Notes under the pieces: model-generated
Databases searched by the model: none
What the model was told of the DNA's origin: nothing
The model's input: the letters and a program-made list of their open reading frames with translations, nothing else
DNA from: Bacillus bingmayongensis
GTDB taxonomy: Bacteria > Bacillota > Bacilli > Bacillales > Bacillaceae_G
Assembly (NCBI RefSeq): GCF_000299035.1
Contig: NZ_JH921517.1
Coordinates: 361,317 to 425,316, forward strand
DNA: 64,000 nt
Direction of reading: 5' to 3'
Shown here: positions 25,740 through 35,248 of the stretch, one piece after another
Position numbering within the stretch: the first letter of the stretch is position 1
Layout of the letters: each line of letters opens with the position of its first letter
Made by a program: the position numbers and the translations under genes

Positions 25740-26777
25740 ATGAAAGTCGCGATTATTGGAGCAACTGGATATGGAGGAATTGAGTTAATAAGGTTGTTAC
25801 ATCATCATCCATATTTTTCGATAGCATCTCTTCATTCTTTTTCACAAGTAGGAGAACAGATAACAAATGCATATCCGCACTTACGAAATTTTATTGTCAA
25901 TACGTTACAAGAAATCGACGTAGATGTGATAGCGAAGGAGGCTAGTATTGTATTTTTAGCGACACCGGCAGGGGTTTCGGCTGAGCTGACGCCACGCTTG
26001 CTAGCGGCTGGTTTAAAAGTTATTGATTTATCAGGTGATTTTCGTATGTTGAATCCTTATGCATATGAAACATGGTATAAAAAGCCCGCTGCAAAGGAAG
26101 AAATTCTTCAAAAGGCCGTGTACGGATTAAGTGAATGGAAAAAGCTAGCGATTCAAGAAACAGAATTGGTTGCAAATCCAGGATGCTTTGCAACAGCAAC
26201 TCTATTAGCAGCAGCCCCGTTAATGCAGGGCGGGATGATAGAGGAAGACTCACTTATTATCGATGCGAAATCAGGGGTGTCAGGAGCGGGAAAGACACCG
26301 ACAACAATGACTCATTTTCCAGAGCTATATGATAATTTCCATATTTATAAGGTGAATGAGCATCAGCATGTTCCAGAGATTGAACAAATGCTTACCGAAT
26401 GGAATAAACAGGCAAAACCAATTACATTTAGCACACATTTAATTCCAATATCGAGAGGGATTATGGTTACTCTCTATGCAAAAGCAAAACGAGATATCCA
26501 TGCACAGATATTACAGAAGTTATATGAAGAAACGTATTGTCATGCTCCTTTTGTTCGGATCCGTTCTAAAGGAGAGTTTCCAAGTCCAAAAGAAGTAAGG
26601 GGTTCAAATTATTGTGATATTGGAGCGACGTATGATGAACGAACAGGACGTATTACAGTTGTTGCCGTTATCGACAATATGATGAAAGGAGCAGCTGGGC
26701 AAGCAATTCAAAATGCAAACTTATTAGCAAGGATAGAGGAAACAACGGGATTACAATATATACCACTTTATCCATAA
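25740..26777 (+). CDS. argC: N-acetyl-gamma-glutamyl-phosphate reductase
   Basis: Third step of arginine synthesis: NADPH-dependent reduction of acetylglutamyl phosphate. The 345-residue protein has the N-terminal Rossmann motif IGATGYGGIELIRLL and the catalytic cysteine in VANPGCFATATLLA (about residue 149), with HIYKVNEHQHVPE later. ATG follows AAGGAGGAAC. First gene of argC-J-B-D-F with tight spacing (10 bp to argJ). Confidence 0.95.
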   Translation: MKVAIIGATGYGGIELIRLLHHHPYFSIASLHSFSQVGEQITNAYPHLRNFIVNTLQEIDVDVIAKEASIVFLATPAGVSAELTPRLLAAGLKVIDLSGDFRMLNPYAYETWYKKPAAKEEILQKAVYGLSEWKKLAIQETELVANPGCFATATLLAAAPLMQGGMIEEDSLIIDAKSGVSGAGKTPTTMTHFPELYDNFHIYKVNEHQHVPEIEQMLTEWNKQAKPITFSTHLIPISRGIMVTLYAKAKRDIHAQILQKLYEETYCHAPFVRIRSKGEFPSPKEVRGSNYCDIGATYDERTGRITVVAVIDNMMKGAAGQAIQNANLLARIEETTGLQYIPLYP

Positions 26778-26787
26778 GGAGGGGAGA

Positions 26788-28014
26788 ATGGTGATTAAAA
26801 CAGATTGTATTCTAAAAGTAGAGGGCGGTTCCATCGTATCACCAAAAGGTTTTTCAGCAAATGGTGTTGAAGCTGGCGTGAAAAAAGAGAAGAAGGATAT
26901 GGGAGTAATTGTGTGCGATGTTCCTGCTAATTGCGGAGCTGTATATACAACAAATCAATTTCAAGCTGCGCCAGTACAAGTTACAAAAGAAAGTATAGCT
27001 ATGGAAGGAAAACTACAAGCAATTATTGTAAATAGCGGAAATGCAAATGCTTGTACGGGTGTACAGGGATTACAAGATGCGTATGAAATGAGAAGGTTGG
27101 CTGCGAAACAATTCCATGTAAAAGAAAATCATGTGGCAGTTGCTTCAACAGGTGTCATTGGACTGCCTTTGCCGATGGAGGTGATTCGGGATGGAATTCC
27201 ATCTCTTGTACCATCGAAAGAAAAAGAGAAAGCAGACTCCTTTTATGAAGCGATATTAACAACGGATCTTATGACAAAGCACTCGTGTTATCAGTTAATG
27301 ATTGAAGGGAAAGAAGTGACGATTGCAGGGGCAGCAAAAGGTTCTGGTATGATTCATCCGAATATGGCGACGATGCTTAGCTTTATTACAACAGATGTAA
27401 ATATAGAACAAGAAGCACTTCAGCTAGCATTATCACAAGTTACGAATCATACATTTAACCAAATTACAGTGGATGGAGATACATCTACAAATGATATGGT
27501 CGTTGTAATGGCAAGCGGGTTATCAGGAACAACTGCTATTCATACCAATCATGTGGAGTGGGAGAAATTTATGGGTGCTTTGCAAAAGGTATGTGAGGAC
27601 TTAGCGAAGCAAATTGCTAAAGATGGTGAAGGTGCTACTAAGTTAGTTGAAGTGAATGTATATGGGGCACGAACAGTAGAAGAAGGGAATAAGGTTGCAA
27701 AACAAATTGTTGGCTCAAGTCTTGTGAAAACAGCAATGTATGGTGAAGATGCAAATTGGGGCCGCATTATTAGTGCGATTGGTCAAAGTAGAGTTGCTAT
27801 TGAACCTACTGCTGTTGATATTGCTGTTCAGTCTATTTCTGTTTTACAAAGCAGCGAGCCACAAGCATTCTCTCAAAAGGAAATGAAACAAAAATTAAAG
27901 CAATCTGAAATTGTGATTGACGTTCATTTGCACCTTGGAGGGGAGAAAGGGAGAGCTTGGGGCTGCGACTTAAGTTATGAATATGTGAAAATAAATGCTT
28001 GTTATCGTACGTAA
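26788..28014 (+). CDS. argJ: Bifunctional glutamate N-acetyltransferase / ornithine acetyltransferase
   Basis: ArgJ transfers acetyl between acetylornithine and glutamate, closing the acetyl cycle. The 408-residue precursor autocleaves before a Thr nucleophile, visible in KGSGMIHPNMATMLSF (about residues 186-201). The substrate segments NSGNANACTG and NDMVVVMASG are present. ATG 26788 follows AAGGAGGGGAGA. No argA is seen, as expected where ArgJ can recycle acetyl groups; whether it also uses acetyl-CoA cannot be read here. Confidence 0.95.
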   Translation: MVIKTDCILKVEGGSIVSPKGFSANGVEAGVKKEKKDMGVIVCDVPANCGAVYTTNQFQAAPVQVTKESIAMEGKLQAIIVNSGNANACTGVQGLQDAYEMRRLAAKQFHVKENHVAVASTGVIGLPLPMEVIRDGIPSLVPSKEKEKADSFYEAILTTDLMTKHSCYQLMIEGKEVTIAGAAKGSGMIHPNMATMLSFITTDVNIEQEALQLALSQVTNHTFNQITVDGDTSTNDMVVVMASGLSGTTAIHTNHVEWEKFMGALQKVCEDLAKQIAKDGEGATKLVEVNVYGARTVEEGNKVAKQIVGSSLVKTAMYGEDANWGRIISAIGQSRVAIEPTAVDIAVQSISVLQSSEPQAFSQKEMKQKLKQSEIVIDVHLHLGGEKGRAWGCDLSYEYVKINACYRT

Positions 28015-28025
28015 GGAGAGAAGAG

Positions 28026-28793
28026 ATGAGCGAGTATATTGTAGTAAAATGCGGTGGTAGCATGTTAGATCTCTTAGATCATGTATTTTTAAAATGTATA
28101 GAGCAACTGAAGAAAAAATATCAAGTTATTGTTGTTCATGGTGGTGGACCAGAAATTGACGCAAAGCTAAAGCAATTTAATATTTCAGTTGAAAAGAAAA
28201 ATGGGTTACGTGTGACGACAAAAGAAGTGATGAATGTTGTTCAAATGGTTTTATGCGGAAGTACGAATAAAAAAATGGTGATGAATTTTCAAAAGCATGG
28301 CTTGTATGCAATCGGAATCTCTGGTTGTGATGGGAATTTACTTCAAGTTCAGCCCCTTGATATGGATATTGGATATGTTGGAGAAGTTATCGGTGTAGAG
28401 ACTTCACTACTTAAAGGGCTACTAGATTTGAATTATATTCCGGTTATTGCTCCGATTGGGATAAGGGGAGACCAGGTTTATAACATAAATGCAGATACTG
28501 CTGCAGCTGGGATTGCAGCGGCGCTGGGGGCGAAAGAACTACTCTTTATTACGGATGTAGATGGTGTATTGTGTGAAGGAGAATTGTTAAAGAAAACGGA
28601 TGAAATAGAGCTTTTACAGCTTATAGAAGAAGGAGTTATTACAGGGGGGATGATTCCGAAAGTACAGGCGGCTCTTACCTCCATACAGATGGGAGTTCAG
28701 CATGTCAGCATTGTAAATGGTGCAAAACATTTTGTAGGAACATCAGGTGAGTGGATTGGAACGACAGTAACAAAAGGGGTGAATATTGTATGA
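28026..28793 (+). CDS. argB: Acetylglutamate kinase
   Basis: Phosphorylates N-acetylglutamate; the usual point of feedback by arginine in some bacteria. The 255-residue amino-acid kinase has VKCGGSML, VHGGGPEIDAKL, FITDVDGVL and the C-terminal GGMIPKVQAAL. The protein lacks the N-terminal extension linked to arginine inhibition in hexameric forms. I chose ATG 28026, 8 nt after AAGGAGAGAAG; the frame is open back into argJ. Its stop overlaps the argD start by 4 nt. Confidence 0.94.
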   Translation: MSEYIVVKCGGSMLDLLDHVFLKCIEQLKKKYQVIVVHGGGPEIDAKLKQFNISVEKKNGLRVTTKEVMNVVQMVLCGSTNKKMVMNFQKHGLYAIGISGCDGNLLQVQPLDMDIGYVGEVIGVETSLLKGLLDLNYIPVIAPIGIRGDQVYNINADTAAAGIAAALGAKELLFITDVDGVLCEGELLKKTDEIELLQLIEEGVITGGMIPKVQAALTSIQMGVQHVSIVNGAKHFVGTSGEWIGTTVTKGVNIV

Positions 28794-29950
28794 GCAGTCA
28801 TATATTTCCGACATACGGGAGACGCGGTATTGAAATTGTTCAAGGGACGGGAGCGAAGGTTATAGATGAAAGTGGGAAAAAGTATTTAGATTTTACTTCT
28901 GGAATTGCTGTATGCAATTTAGGACATTGTCATCCTGTACTTGTAGAAGCAATGACAAAGCAATTACAAGAAATTTGGCATATATCAAATCTTTTTCCGC
29001 ACAAGATACAAGAAAAGGTAGCTGCATTGCTAACAGAAGGACGGGAGTTAGATTACGTGTTCTTTTGTAATAGCGGAGCAGAAGCGAATGAAGCAGCGCT
29101 TAAGCTAGCGCGTAAGCATACAGGGAAATCTCTTGTTTTAACATTCCAGCAATCTTTCCATGGTAGAACGTTTGGAACAATGAGTGCAACTGGACAAGAA
29201 AAAGTAAAAACGGGATTCGGGCCACTACTTCCGTCTTTTTTACATATTCCCTTTAATGATATAGAAGCGTTCAGGGAGGCAATGAATGAAGAAGTGGCGG
29301 CAGTTATGGTGGAAGTTGTTCAAGGAGAGGGTGGCGTCTTACCTGCTGACATTTCCTTTTTGCAAGAGATAGAGCAGTTATGTAGACAATATGGAGCCCT
29401 TTATATGATCGACGAGGTGCAAACAGGGATGGGAAGAACGGGAACATTATTTGCTTATGAACAGACCGGAACATCCCCGGATATTGTTACAGCGGCAAAG
29501 GCACTTGGAAATGGTATTCCAGTTGGGGCAATGCTTGGAAAGAAAAAGCTTACGTCTGCTTTTTCAGCGGGGACTCATGGTTCTACATTTGGTGGAAATT
29601 ATATTGCAATGACAGCAGCAAAAGAAGTGCTGCAAATTATGAAGCAACCATTTTTTTTGCAGGAAGTTAAGGTAAAGGGAGAATATTTATTACAAAAGCT
29701 AAAAAAAGAATTACATGATATTGAATGGATTACTGATATTCGCGGGAAAGGACTTATGATTGGAGTCGTTTGTAAGTGTGACGTCACGCCAATTATAGCA
29801 CAATTAGAAAAAGAGGGACTTCTTGTATTGCAAGCCGGAACGAATGTTTTACGACTTTTACCACCACTCATTGTAACGAATGAAGAAATAGATGAAGCGA
29901 TAAATATGATGAAAAGAGTGATTTGTACACAAAAATCACCAATATTATAA
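28790..29950 (+). CDS. argD: Acetylornithine aminotransferase
   Basis: PLP-dependent class III transaminase that makes N-acetylornithine; such enzymes often also act in lysine synthesis. The 386-residue protein shows FCNSGAEANEAALKLAR, the PLP Asp in YMIDEVQTGMGRTG and the PLP Lys in TAAKALGNGIPVGAM. The ATG (28790) overlaps the argB stop in ATGA, so translation is coupled. 12 bp separate it from argF. Confidence 0.94.
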   Translation: MSSHIFPTYGRRGIEIVQGTGAKVIDESGKKYLDFTSGIAVCNLGHCHPVLVEAMTKQLQEIWHISNLFPHKIQEKVAALLTEGRELDYVFFCNSGAEANEAALKLARKHTGKSLVLTFQQSFHGRTFGTMSATGQEKVKTGFGPLLPSFLHIPFNDIEAFREAMNEEVAAVMVEVVQGEGGVLPADISFLQEIEQLCRQYGALYMIDEVQTGMGRTGTLFAYEQTGTSPDIVTAAKALGNGIPVGAMLGKKKLTSAFSAGTHGSTFGGNYIAMTAAKEVLQIMKQPFFLQEVKVKGEYLLQKLKKELHDIEWITDIRGKGLMIGVVCKCDVTPIIAQLEKEGLLVLQAGTNVLRLLPPLIVTNEEIDEAINMMKRVICTQKSPIL

Positions 29951-29962
29951 GGGGGAAATGCT

Positions 29963-30916
29963 ATGTCAACTGTACAAATACCGAAATTACAAACGAAGGA
30001 CCTTTTAACATTAGAAGAACTGACGCAAGAGGAGATCATTGCGTTAATTGAATTTGCAATGTATTTAAAAAAAGAGAAACACGTCCCTTTATTAGAAGGA
30101 AAAATATTAGGGTTAATTTTTGATAAACATTCAACTCGTACGCGTGTTTCTTTCGAAGCAGGAATGGTACAACTTGGTGGACATGGAATGTTTCTAAGTG
30201 GAAAAGAAATGCAGCTTGGCAGAGGCGAAAGTGTTTCAGACACGGCAAAAGTATTATCTCATTATATTGATGGAATTATGATTCGTACATTCTCACACGC
30301 GGATGTAGAGGAGCTCGCGAAAGAAGCAAATATTCCTGTTATCAATGGATTAACAGATGATCATCATCCGTGTCAGGCATTAGCAGATTTGATGACAATT
30401 TATGAAGAAGTTCATACATTTAAAGGAATTAAACTTGCTTACGTAGGGGATGGAAATAATGTATGTCACTCTTTACTGCTAGCAAGTGCAAAAGTCGGTA
30501 TGCATATGACAGTAGCGACGCCCCCAGGGTATGAACCGAATGAACAAATTGTAAAGCGTGCGCTAGAAATTGCAAATGAGACGGGAGCAAATATTGAAGT
30601 CTTGAATGATCCGGGATTGGCAGTGAAAGATGCTGACTTTATCTATACTGATGTTTGGATGAGTATGGGGCAAGAAGATACAGAAGAGAAATATAAATTA
30701 TTTCAACCGTTTCAAGTGAACGAAAAACTTGTTCAGCATGCGAAAGCAACGTATCGTTTCTTACATTGTTTACCTGCTCATCGTGAAGAAGAAGTAACAG
30801 GAGAAATTATAGATGGACCTTCTTCCGTTGTTTTTGAGCAAGCAGGGAATCGATTGCACGCTCAAAAAGCATTATTGGTAAGTTTATTTCAAAATGTGAA
30901 AAAACTTTCTAAATAG
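29963..30916 (+). CDS. argF: Ornithine carbamoyltransferase
   Basis: Makes citrulline from ornithine and carbamoyl phosphate. In the 317-residue protein the carbamoyl-phosphate motif [19 protein letters not shown], ornithine-side SMGQE and the catalytic HCLPAHR are all present. ATG follows AAGGGGGAAATGCT. argG and argH are not in the window, so the pathway ends here at citrulline. Presence of a biosynthetic arg cluster does not rule out a catabolic paralogue elsewhere. Confidence 0.95.
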   Translation: MSTVQIPKLQTKDLLTLEELTQEEIIALIEFAMYLKKEKHVPLLEGKILGLIFDKHSTRTRVSFEAGMVQLGGHGMFLSGKEMQLGRGESVSDTAKVLSHYIDGIMIRTFSHADVEELAKEANIPVINGLTDDHHPCQALADLMTIYEEVHTFKGIKLAYVGDGNNVCHSLLLASAKVGMHMTVATPPGYEPNEQIVKRALEIANETGANIEVLNDPGLAVKDADFIYTDVWMSMGQEDTEEKYKLFQPFQVNEKLVQHAKATYRFLHCLPAHREEEVTGEIIDGPSSVVFEQAGNRLHAQKALLVSLFQNVKKLSK

Positions 30917-31031
30917 AGAGGATTTCCATATATTATTTACTAAAAGACATATAAATCGCTTGTACAAATATAAAGAATGTCACATTCATTTTCTACCTTG
31001 AATATGTTTAAGGAAAAGGAGGAGAAGATAA

Positions 31032-31202
31032 ATGTATTATTACTATGTACCTCAAGGATATCCATATGTGAATTATTATCCTGCTTATGCACGGCAGCAG
31101 TTTGAATCATATCAGCCGCCACAGCCTTCTCAGGAACGAAAGCCTTACTTAATGACATGGCCGTATTCAAATGTGTATTATGGAAACTATTATGAATCAT
31201 AA
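31032..31202 (+). CDS. Tyrosine-rich 56-residue protein
   Basis: A 56-residue frame starting MYYYYVPQGYPYVNYY contains 16 tyrosines and 7 prolines, with a small charged middle (QERKPYL). It has a strong ribosome site (AAAAGGAGGAGAAG, 5 nt before ATG) and a hairpin right after the stop, so it is very likely expressed. I do not recognise the family; Tyr/Pro-rich short proteins of bacilli are often spore coat or cortex-layer components able to form dityrosine crosslinks, which is only an analogy. No clear SigE or SigK promoter was found in the 115 bp upstream. Confidence 0.72.
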   Translation: MYYYYVPQGYPYVNYYPAYARQQFESYQPPQPSQERKPYLMTWPYSNVYYGNYYES

Positions 31203-31228
31203 AGCTGCTTCTTTTGGAAGCAGCTTTA
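31201..31228. terminator. Hairpin between the Tyr-rich gene and the MarR gene
   Basis: AAAGCTGCTTC and GAAGCAGCTTT form an 11-bp stem with a 5-nt loop; only short T runs flank it, so it is a weak shared terminator. Confidence 0.6.
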
Positions 31229-31672
31229 CACGTTTGTTTTCAAAATTAAATTTTGAATGATTTGAAGCGAGTGAATGAGTTGTTCACGATCGCTTTCAGA
31301 TAATGTTTGAAAGTTTTCTTTTAATTTGTCTAAAATAAATTGTTGATACTGACTTACTAATGATTTCCCTTCATCCGTAAGAGAAATTAAAATGACCCGT
31401 CGATCTTTTTCGCTGTAATGACGCTCTATGAGTTCTTCCTGAATCAATTTATTTAATAGAGGTGTCATGTTTGGCCTTGAAATCGCCAATCGCTTTCCGA
31501 TTTCTGACACTGCTAATGTGCCATGTTCATGCAATAGCAGTAACACCTGTGTATGTGACGGTGGCATGTGCCTTTGCGAAGAAAACTCTCCAGGAAGCAT
31601 AAATTTGCGATAAAAAAGAGGCACTAACGAAAGAAGATGATCAACAATACGTTCCCACTCACGTGATTCCAT
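31226..31672 (-). CDS. MarR family transcriptional regulator
   Basis: The 148-residue protein has the MarR winged-helix core: THTQVLLLLHEHGTLAVSEIGKRLAISRPNMTPLLNKL (landmark around residues 43-80) and the wing DRRVILISLTDEGK. Such regulators usually repress nearby or distant transport and stress genes on binding a small ligand. I chose the ATG at 31672, preceded by GAAGGGGG on the minus strand. The neighbouring GDSL hydrolase gene (minus strand, upstream side) reads toward it, so its target is not obvious from position. Confidence 0.88.
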   Translation of the reverse strand: MESREWERIVDHLLSLVPLFYRKFMLPGEFSSQRHMPPSHTQVLLLLHEHGTLAVSEIGKRLAISRPNMTPLLNKLIQEELIERHYSEKDRRVILISLTDEGKSLVSQYQQFILDKLKENFQTLSESDREQLIHSLQIIQNLILKTNV

Positions 31673-31747
31673 ATAAAGGCCCCCTTCCATTATCATTGTA
31701 ACAAAAAAAGGTACCGTATAAAAATAGAATTGTTCGTTTTTACCTTA

Positions 31748-32515
31748 CTATTTGTAGGATAATACTTGTTTAGTAAATGCGTCAGCGATAATTTCATAGC
31801 CTTTATCATTTGGATGTACTTGATCGTACAGTAATTCTTTTTTATCATTCGGTATTAGCTTTCGAACAGGCAAAACAATAGATGGAGGGTTTGCTTTAGA
31901 AATAGAATAAATTGAATCATTCCAGCCATCTAAAAACATATCGGCATAAGAAGCGATTGAATCATCGAGTTGTAAAGGGTTATAAAGTTCAGATAAAATA
32001 AGTAAAGCATTTGGATTGATTGTTCGAATAGTGGTTACGATGGTTCTTACATCAGTTTCAAAATGATTTTTTTCTTTGTTTAACATTTTTATACCATCCA
32101 TAACCCCTACATTACGATTTAAGCGAAATAAATTATTTCCGCCAATACTAATAGTAATTAAATTTGCTTTTTTTATTTTTTGCTTAACTTCTTCTGATTG
32201 CACCTTCTGAACAAGACGATCCGTTGTTAACCCATTTATACCGAGGTTTTCCACTGTAATGGGTTTATGAATTTGTCCCTCTATTTGATTAGAGGCTAGC
32301 TCCGCATATCCTCCTTGTGTAGAGCCATATCCTTTTGCAAGAGAATCACCTAACACAAGATGATAAAAAGAATCATTCGTTTGCTTATCAATCCAATGAA
32401 GAGTAGATGCTGTAGTTTTTTCTTTTGGTTCTTTTGTCTCATCGTTCTTTTCGAAATACAAATAAGAAATGATTAGAAGGAGGAGACAAAGTATAGTTAA
32501 GATGATTTTTTTCAT
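31748..32515 (-). CDS. Membrane-anchored or secreted SGNH/GDSL hydrolase (YpmR-like)
   Basis: A 255-residue esterase/lipase-type protein. An N-terminal hydrophobic anchor (about residues 3-19) is followed by block I LGDSLAKGYGS (nucleophile Ser), block III SIGGNNLF and block V DQVHPNDKGYE with the catalytic Asp and His. Substrate unknown; it acts outside the membrane. The ATG follows GGAGGATGAATTT on the minus strand. It diverges from the wall-anchored nucleotidase gene. Confidence 0.86.
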   Translation of the reverse strand: MKKIILTILCLLLLIISYLYFEKNDETKEPKEKTTASTLHWIDKQTNDSFYHLVLGDSLAKGYGSTQGGYAELASNQIEGQIHKPITVENLGINGLTTDRLVQKVQSEEVKQKIKKANLITISIGGNNLFRLNRNVGVMDGIKMLNKEKNHFETDVRTIVTTIRTINPNALLILSELYNPLQLDDSIASYADMFLDGWNDSIYSISKANPPSIVLPVRKLIPNDKKELLYDQVHPNDKGYEIIADAFTKQVLSYK

Positions 32516-32687
32516 AAATTCATCCTCCTTGTAATTGGTTATTGTATCATATTCAGCAGTATAAGCAATGGAAGGTTATAGTATATCTTTATGGAAATTT
32601 TACAGCAACTTTACAGAAAATTTGTAGAAGTATGTCAAAAAATATTGACGATATGAAAGTAGGTTCGATATGATAATGTCAGATAAC

Positions 32688-32840
32688 GTAAAACTTCCAT
32701 CAGTGGGGATTTTCTCCATCTCTCACTGATGAAAAGCTTTCACTAATCGGGCTTTTACGGGCAGTTGATCCCCACCTAACTTTTTTGCTTCTACTGAATT
32801 TTGAGGTGAGATTCTTACTGTCCATGAATAGCGGGATAAG
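32688..32840 (+). repeat. Dispersed repeat family B, copy 1 (diverged)
   Basis: About 150 bp align with the copies at 49110 and 52499. Landmarks: TAACGTAAAACTTCCATCAGTGG, a hairpin CATCAGTG/CACTGATG, AATCGGGCTTTTACGGGCAG, CCCCACCTAACTT, TTGAATTTTGAGGTGAG-like sequence, and TAGCGGGATAAG. The sequence is more diverged than copies 2 and 3 but the order is the same. It lies in the long leader of the surface nucleotidase gene, on the same strand. No open reading frame precedes its TAA here. Confidence 0.75.
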
Positions 32841-32965
32841 TAAAGGTACGTCACTCTAATATGAAGAAAAAAGAGAATCGAGGTAGAGAGACTACCTTAT
32901 TAGAGTTTGATGAGAAACTCATTTTATTTGGTTTTGAAGGGACAATTTTATAAGGGGGATTTTTT
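32841..32965 (+). other. Remaining leader of the surface nucleotidase gene
   Basis: This stretch continues the 450-bp gap. It contains GAATCGAGGTAGAGAGACTACCTTATTAGAG, with small dyads (AGGTAG/CTACCT), then GTTTTGAAGGGACAATTTTATAAGGGGGATTTTT carrying the ribosome site. No clear promoter hexamers were found. Confidence 0.4.
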
Positions 32966-35248
32966 GTGAAGAAGTCAAAGAAAGTGTTAGCCGGAGCGAC
33001 GCTTGCACTAGGGGTTATGGCTCCGCAAGTGTTGCCAACAATTGCTCATGCAGAGGGACAAACAGAGGAGAGTACCGTTAAATTACGAATCTTGGAAACT
33101 TCTGATATTCATGTTAATTTAATGAACTACGACTATTATCAAACAAAAACGGATAATAAAGTCGGGCTAGTTCAAACAGCGACTCTTGTTAACAAAGCAC
33201 GTGAAGAAGCAAAGAACTCTGTGCTATTTGATGATGGGGATGCGATACAAGGAACGCCGCTTGGGGATTATGTGGCACAAAAAGGTTTGGATGGAGAGTA
33301 TGTTCACCCTTTATATCGTTTAATGAATTTAATGAAGTATGACGTCATTTCTCTTGGAAATCACGAGTTTAACTATGGTTTGGACTACTTAAATAATGCG
33401 ATTAGCAAAACACAGTTCCCAGTTATTAATTCAAATGTATATAAAGACGATGGCGATAATAATGAAGAGAATGATGAAAACTACTTTAAACCATACCATA
33501 TTTTTGAAAAAGAAGTAGAAGATGAAGCTGGGCAAAAACAAAAAGTAAAAATTGGAGTAATGGGCTTTGTACCACCACAAGTTATGGGCTGGGATAAAGC
33601 GAATTTAGAAGGAAAAGTAAAAGCGAAAGACATTGTGCAAACGGCGAAGAAAATGGCTCCAAAAATGAAAGCCGAGGGTGCGGATATCATTGTTGCATTA
33701 GCACACTCTGGCGTCGATAAAAGTGGTTATAATGCTGGTATGGAGAATGCATCATATTATTTAGCAACAGAAGTTCCTGGCGTTGATGCAGTGTTAATGG
33801 GACATTCGCATACGGTAGTAACGGACAAGTTTAATGATGTTCCAGTTGTGATGCCTGGTGTTTTCGGAAGTAATCTAGGGATTATTGATATGGAGCTGAA
33901 AAAAGTAAACGGCAAGTGGGAAGTACAAAAAGATAAGTCAGTTCCAAGTGTTCGTCCGATTTCTGATAGCAAAGGAAATGCATTAGTAGAATCTGATAAG
34001 AGATTAGTTGATGAAATAAAAGATGATCATGAAGCGACAATTAAATATGTAAATACACCTGTCGGTAAAACGACAGCACCAATTAATAGTTATTTTTCAC
34101 TTGTACAAGATGATCCATCTGTACAGCTTGTAACGAATGCTCAGAAATGGTATGTAGAAAAGCTATTTGCTGAAAACGGACAGTACAGCAAATATAAGGG
34201 AATCCCAGTATTATCTGCAGGGGCACCTTTTAAAGCGGGTGGACGAAATGGTGCAACTTATTATACAGATATTCCAGCTGGAACTTTAGCAATTAAAAAC
34301 GTTGCTGATTTATATGTATATCCAAATACGTTGTATGCTGTAAAAGTAAATGGTGCACAAGTAAAAGAATGGCTTGAAATGTCTGCAGGTCAGTTCAATC
34401 AAATTGATCCAGCTAAAGTAGAAGAACAGTCATTAGTAAATGTAAACTATCCTACATATAACTTTGATATTTTAGATGGCGTGAAATACGAAATTGATGT
34501 TACACAGCCAGCAAAATATGATAAAGATGGAAAAGTAGTAAATCCAAATACGAATCGTATTGTGAATATAACATATGATGGGAAACCAATAGCTGATAAT
34601 CAAGAGTTTATTGTTGCTACAAATAACTATCGTGGCAGTAGTCAAACATTCCCTGGTGTAAGTAAAGGTGAAGTTGTGTATCAATCTCAAGATGAAACGC
34701 GTCAAATCATTGCGAAATATATGCAAGAAACGCCTGTTATTAACCCGGCAGCAGATCAAAACTGGGTGTTTAAAACAATTGCTGCTGAAAAATTAAATAC
34801 TACATTTGACTCTTCACCGAATGCACAGAAGTATATTACGAAAGGTGGGAAAATCTCATATGTTGGTCCGTCTGAAAATGAGTTTGCGAAATATGCAATT
34901 GATTTAACGAAAAAGAACGATGAGGATAAGCCAACACCACCACCAACAACAGGTGAAGGAAATGGTGAGGATAAGCCAACACCACCACCAACAACAGGTG
35001 AAGGAAATGGTGAGGACAAACCAACACCACCGCCAACGACAGATGAAGGAAACGGTGGGGACAAATCAACAACTTCTGACAAAGATGTACAAGAACCTAC
35101 AAAAGTAAGTGGAGACAAAGAAACAAACAAAATGGAACGTGACCTTCCGAAAACAGGAGGAAATGTCTTTTCTACAATTGGAGCGGGACTGGCATTTGTC
35201 GGAGCGGGTATGTTCATGCTATTTAGAAGAAAAAAAGCAAATCGATAA
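32966..35248 (+). CDS. Cell-wall-anchored 5'-nucleotidase / 2',3'-cyclic nucleotide phosphodiesterase (LPXTG)
   Basis: This 760-residue surface enzyme releases nucleosides from extracellular nucleotides. Order: signal peptide (to about residue 30, ends IAHAEG); metallophosphatase domain with SDIHVN, FDDGDAIQGTPLGDY, SLGNHEFNYG and ALAHSG/GHSHTV metal motifs; 5'-nucleotidase C-terminal domain with SAGAPFKAGGRNG; a linker of three 15-residue repeats EDKPTPPPTTGEGNG; and the sorting signal LPKTGG, hydrophobic helix and RRKKANR tail for sortase. GTG start after AAGGGGGATTTTTT. Flanked by repeat family B on both sides. Longer than the plain secreted paralogue at 56513. Confidence 0.9.
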   Translation: MKKSKKVLAGATLALGVMAPQVLPTIAHAEGQTEESTVKLRILETSDIHVNLMNYDYYQTKTDNKVGLVQTATLVNKAREEAKNSVLFDDGDAIQGTPLGDYVAQKGLDGEYVHPLYRLMNLMKYDVISLGNHEFNYGLDYLNNAISKTQFPVINSNVYKDDGDNNEENDENYFKPYHIFEKEVEDEAGQKQKVKIGVMGFVPPQVMGWDKANLEGKVKAKDIVQTAKKMAPKMKAEGADIIVALAHSGVDKSGYNAGMENASYYLATEVPGVDAVLMGHSHTVVTDKFNDVPVVMPGVFGSNLGIIDMELKKVNGKWEVQKDKSVPSVRPISDSKGNALVESDKRLVDEIKDDHEATIKYVNTPVGKTTAPINSYFSLVQDDPSVQLVTNAQKWYVEKLFAENGQYSKYKGIPVLSAGAPFKAGGRNGATYYTDIPAGTLAIKNVADLYVYPNTLYAVKVNGAQVKEWLEMSAGQFNQIDPAKVEEQSLVNVNYPTYNFDILDGVKYEIDVTQPAKYDKDGKVVNPNTNRIVNITYDGKPIADNQEFIVATNNYRGSSQTFPGVSKGEVVYQSQDETRQIIAKYMQETPVINPAADQNWVFKTIAAEKLNTTFDSSPNAQKYITKGGKISYVGPSENEFAKYAIDLTKKNDEDKPTPPPTTGEGNGEDKPTPPPTTGEGNGEDKPTPPPTTDEGNGGDKSTTSDKDVQEPTKVSGDKETNKMERDLPKTGGNVFSTIGAGLAFVGAGMFMLFRRKKANR
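34922..35056 (+). repeat. 45-bp tandem repeat in the nucleotidase gene (3 copies)
   Basis: Three consecutive 45-bp units encode EDKPTPPPTTGEGNG; units 1 and 2 are identical at the protein level and unit 3 differs by a G-to-D change and synonymous bases. They form a Pro/Thr-rich wall-spanning stalk. Copy number is likely to vary among strains. Confidence 0.93.

Noticed and set aside
29599-30243. 214-codon minus-strand open frame
   Set aside because: Antisense across argD and argF and reading through their junction; no ribosome site.
34922-35056. CRISPR-like regularly spaced repeat
   Set aside because: The units are contiguous, in frame and encode the Pro/Thr stalk; there are no unique spacers.
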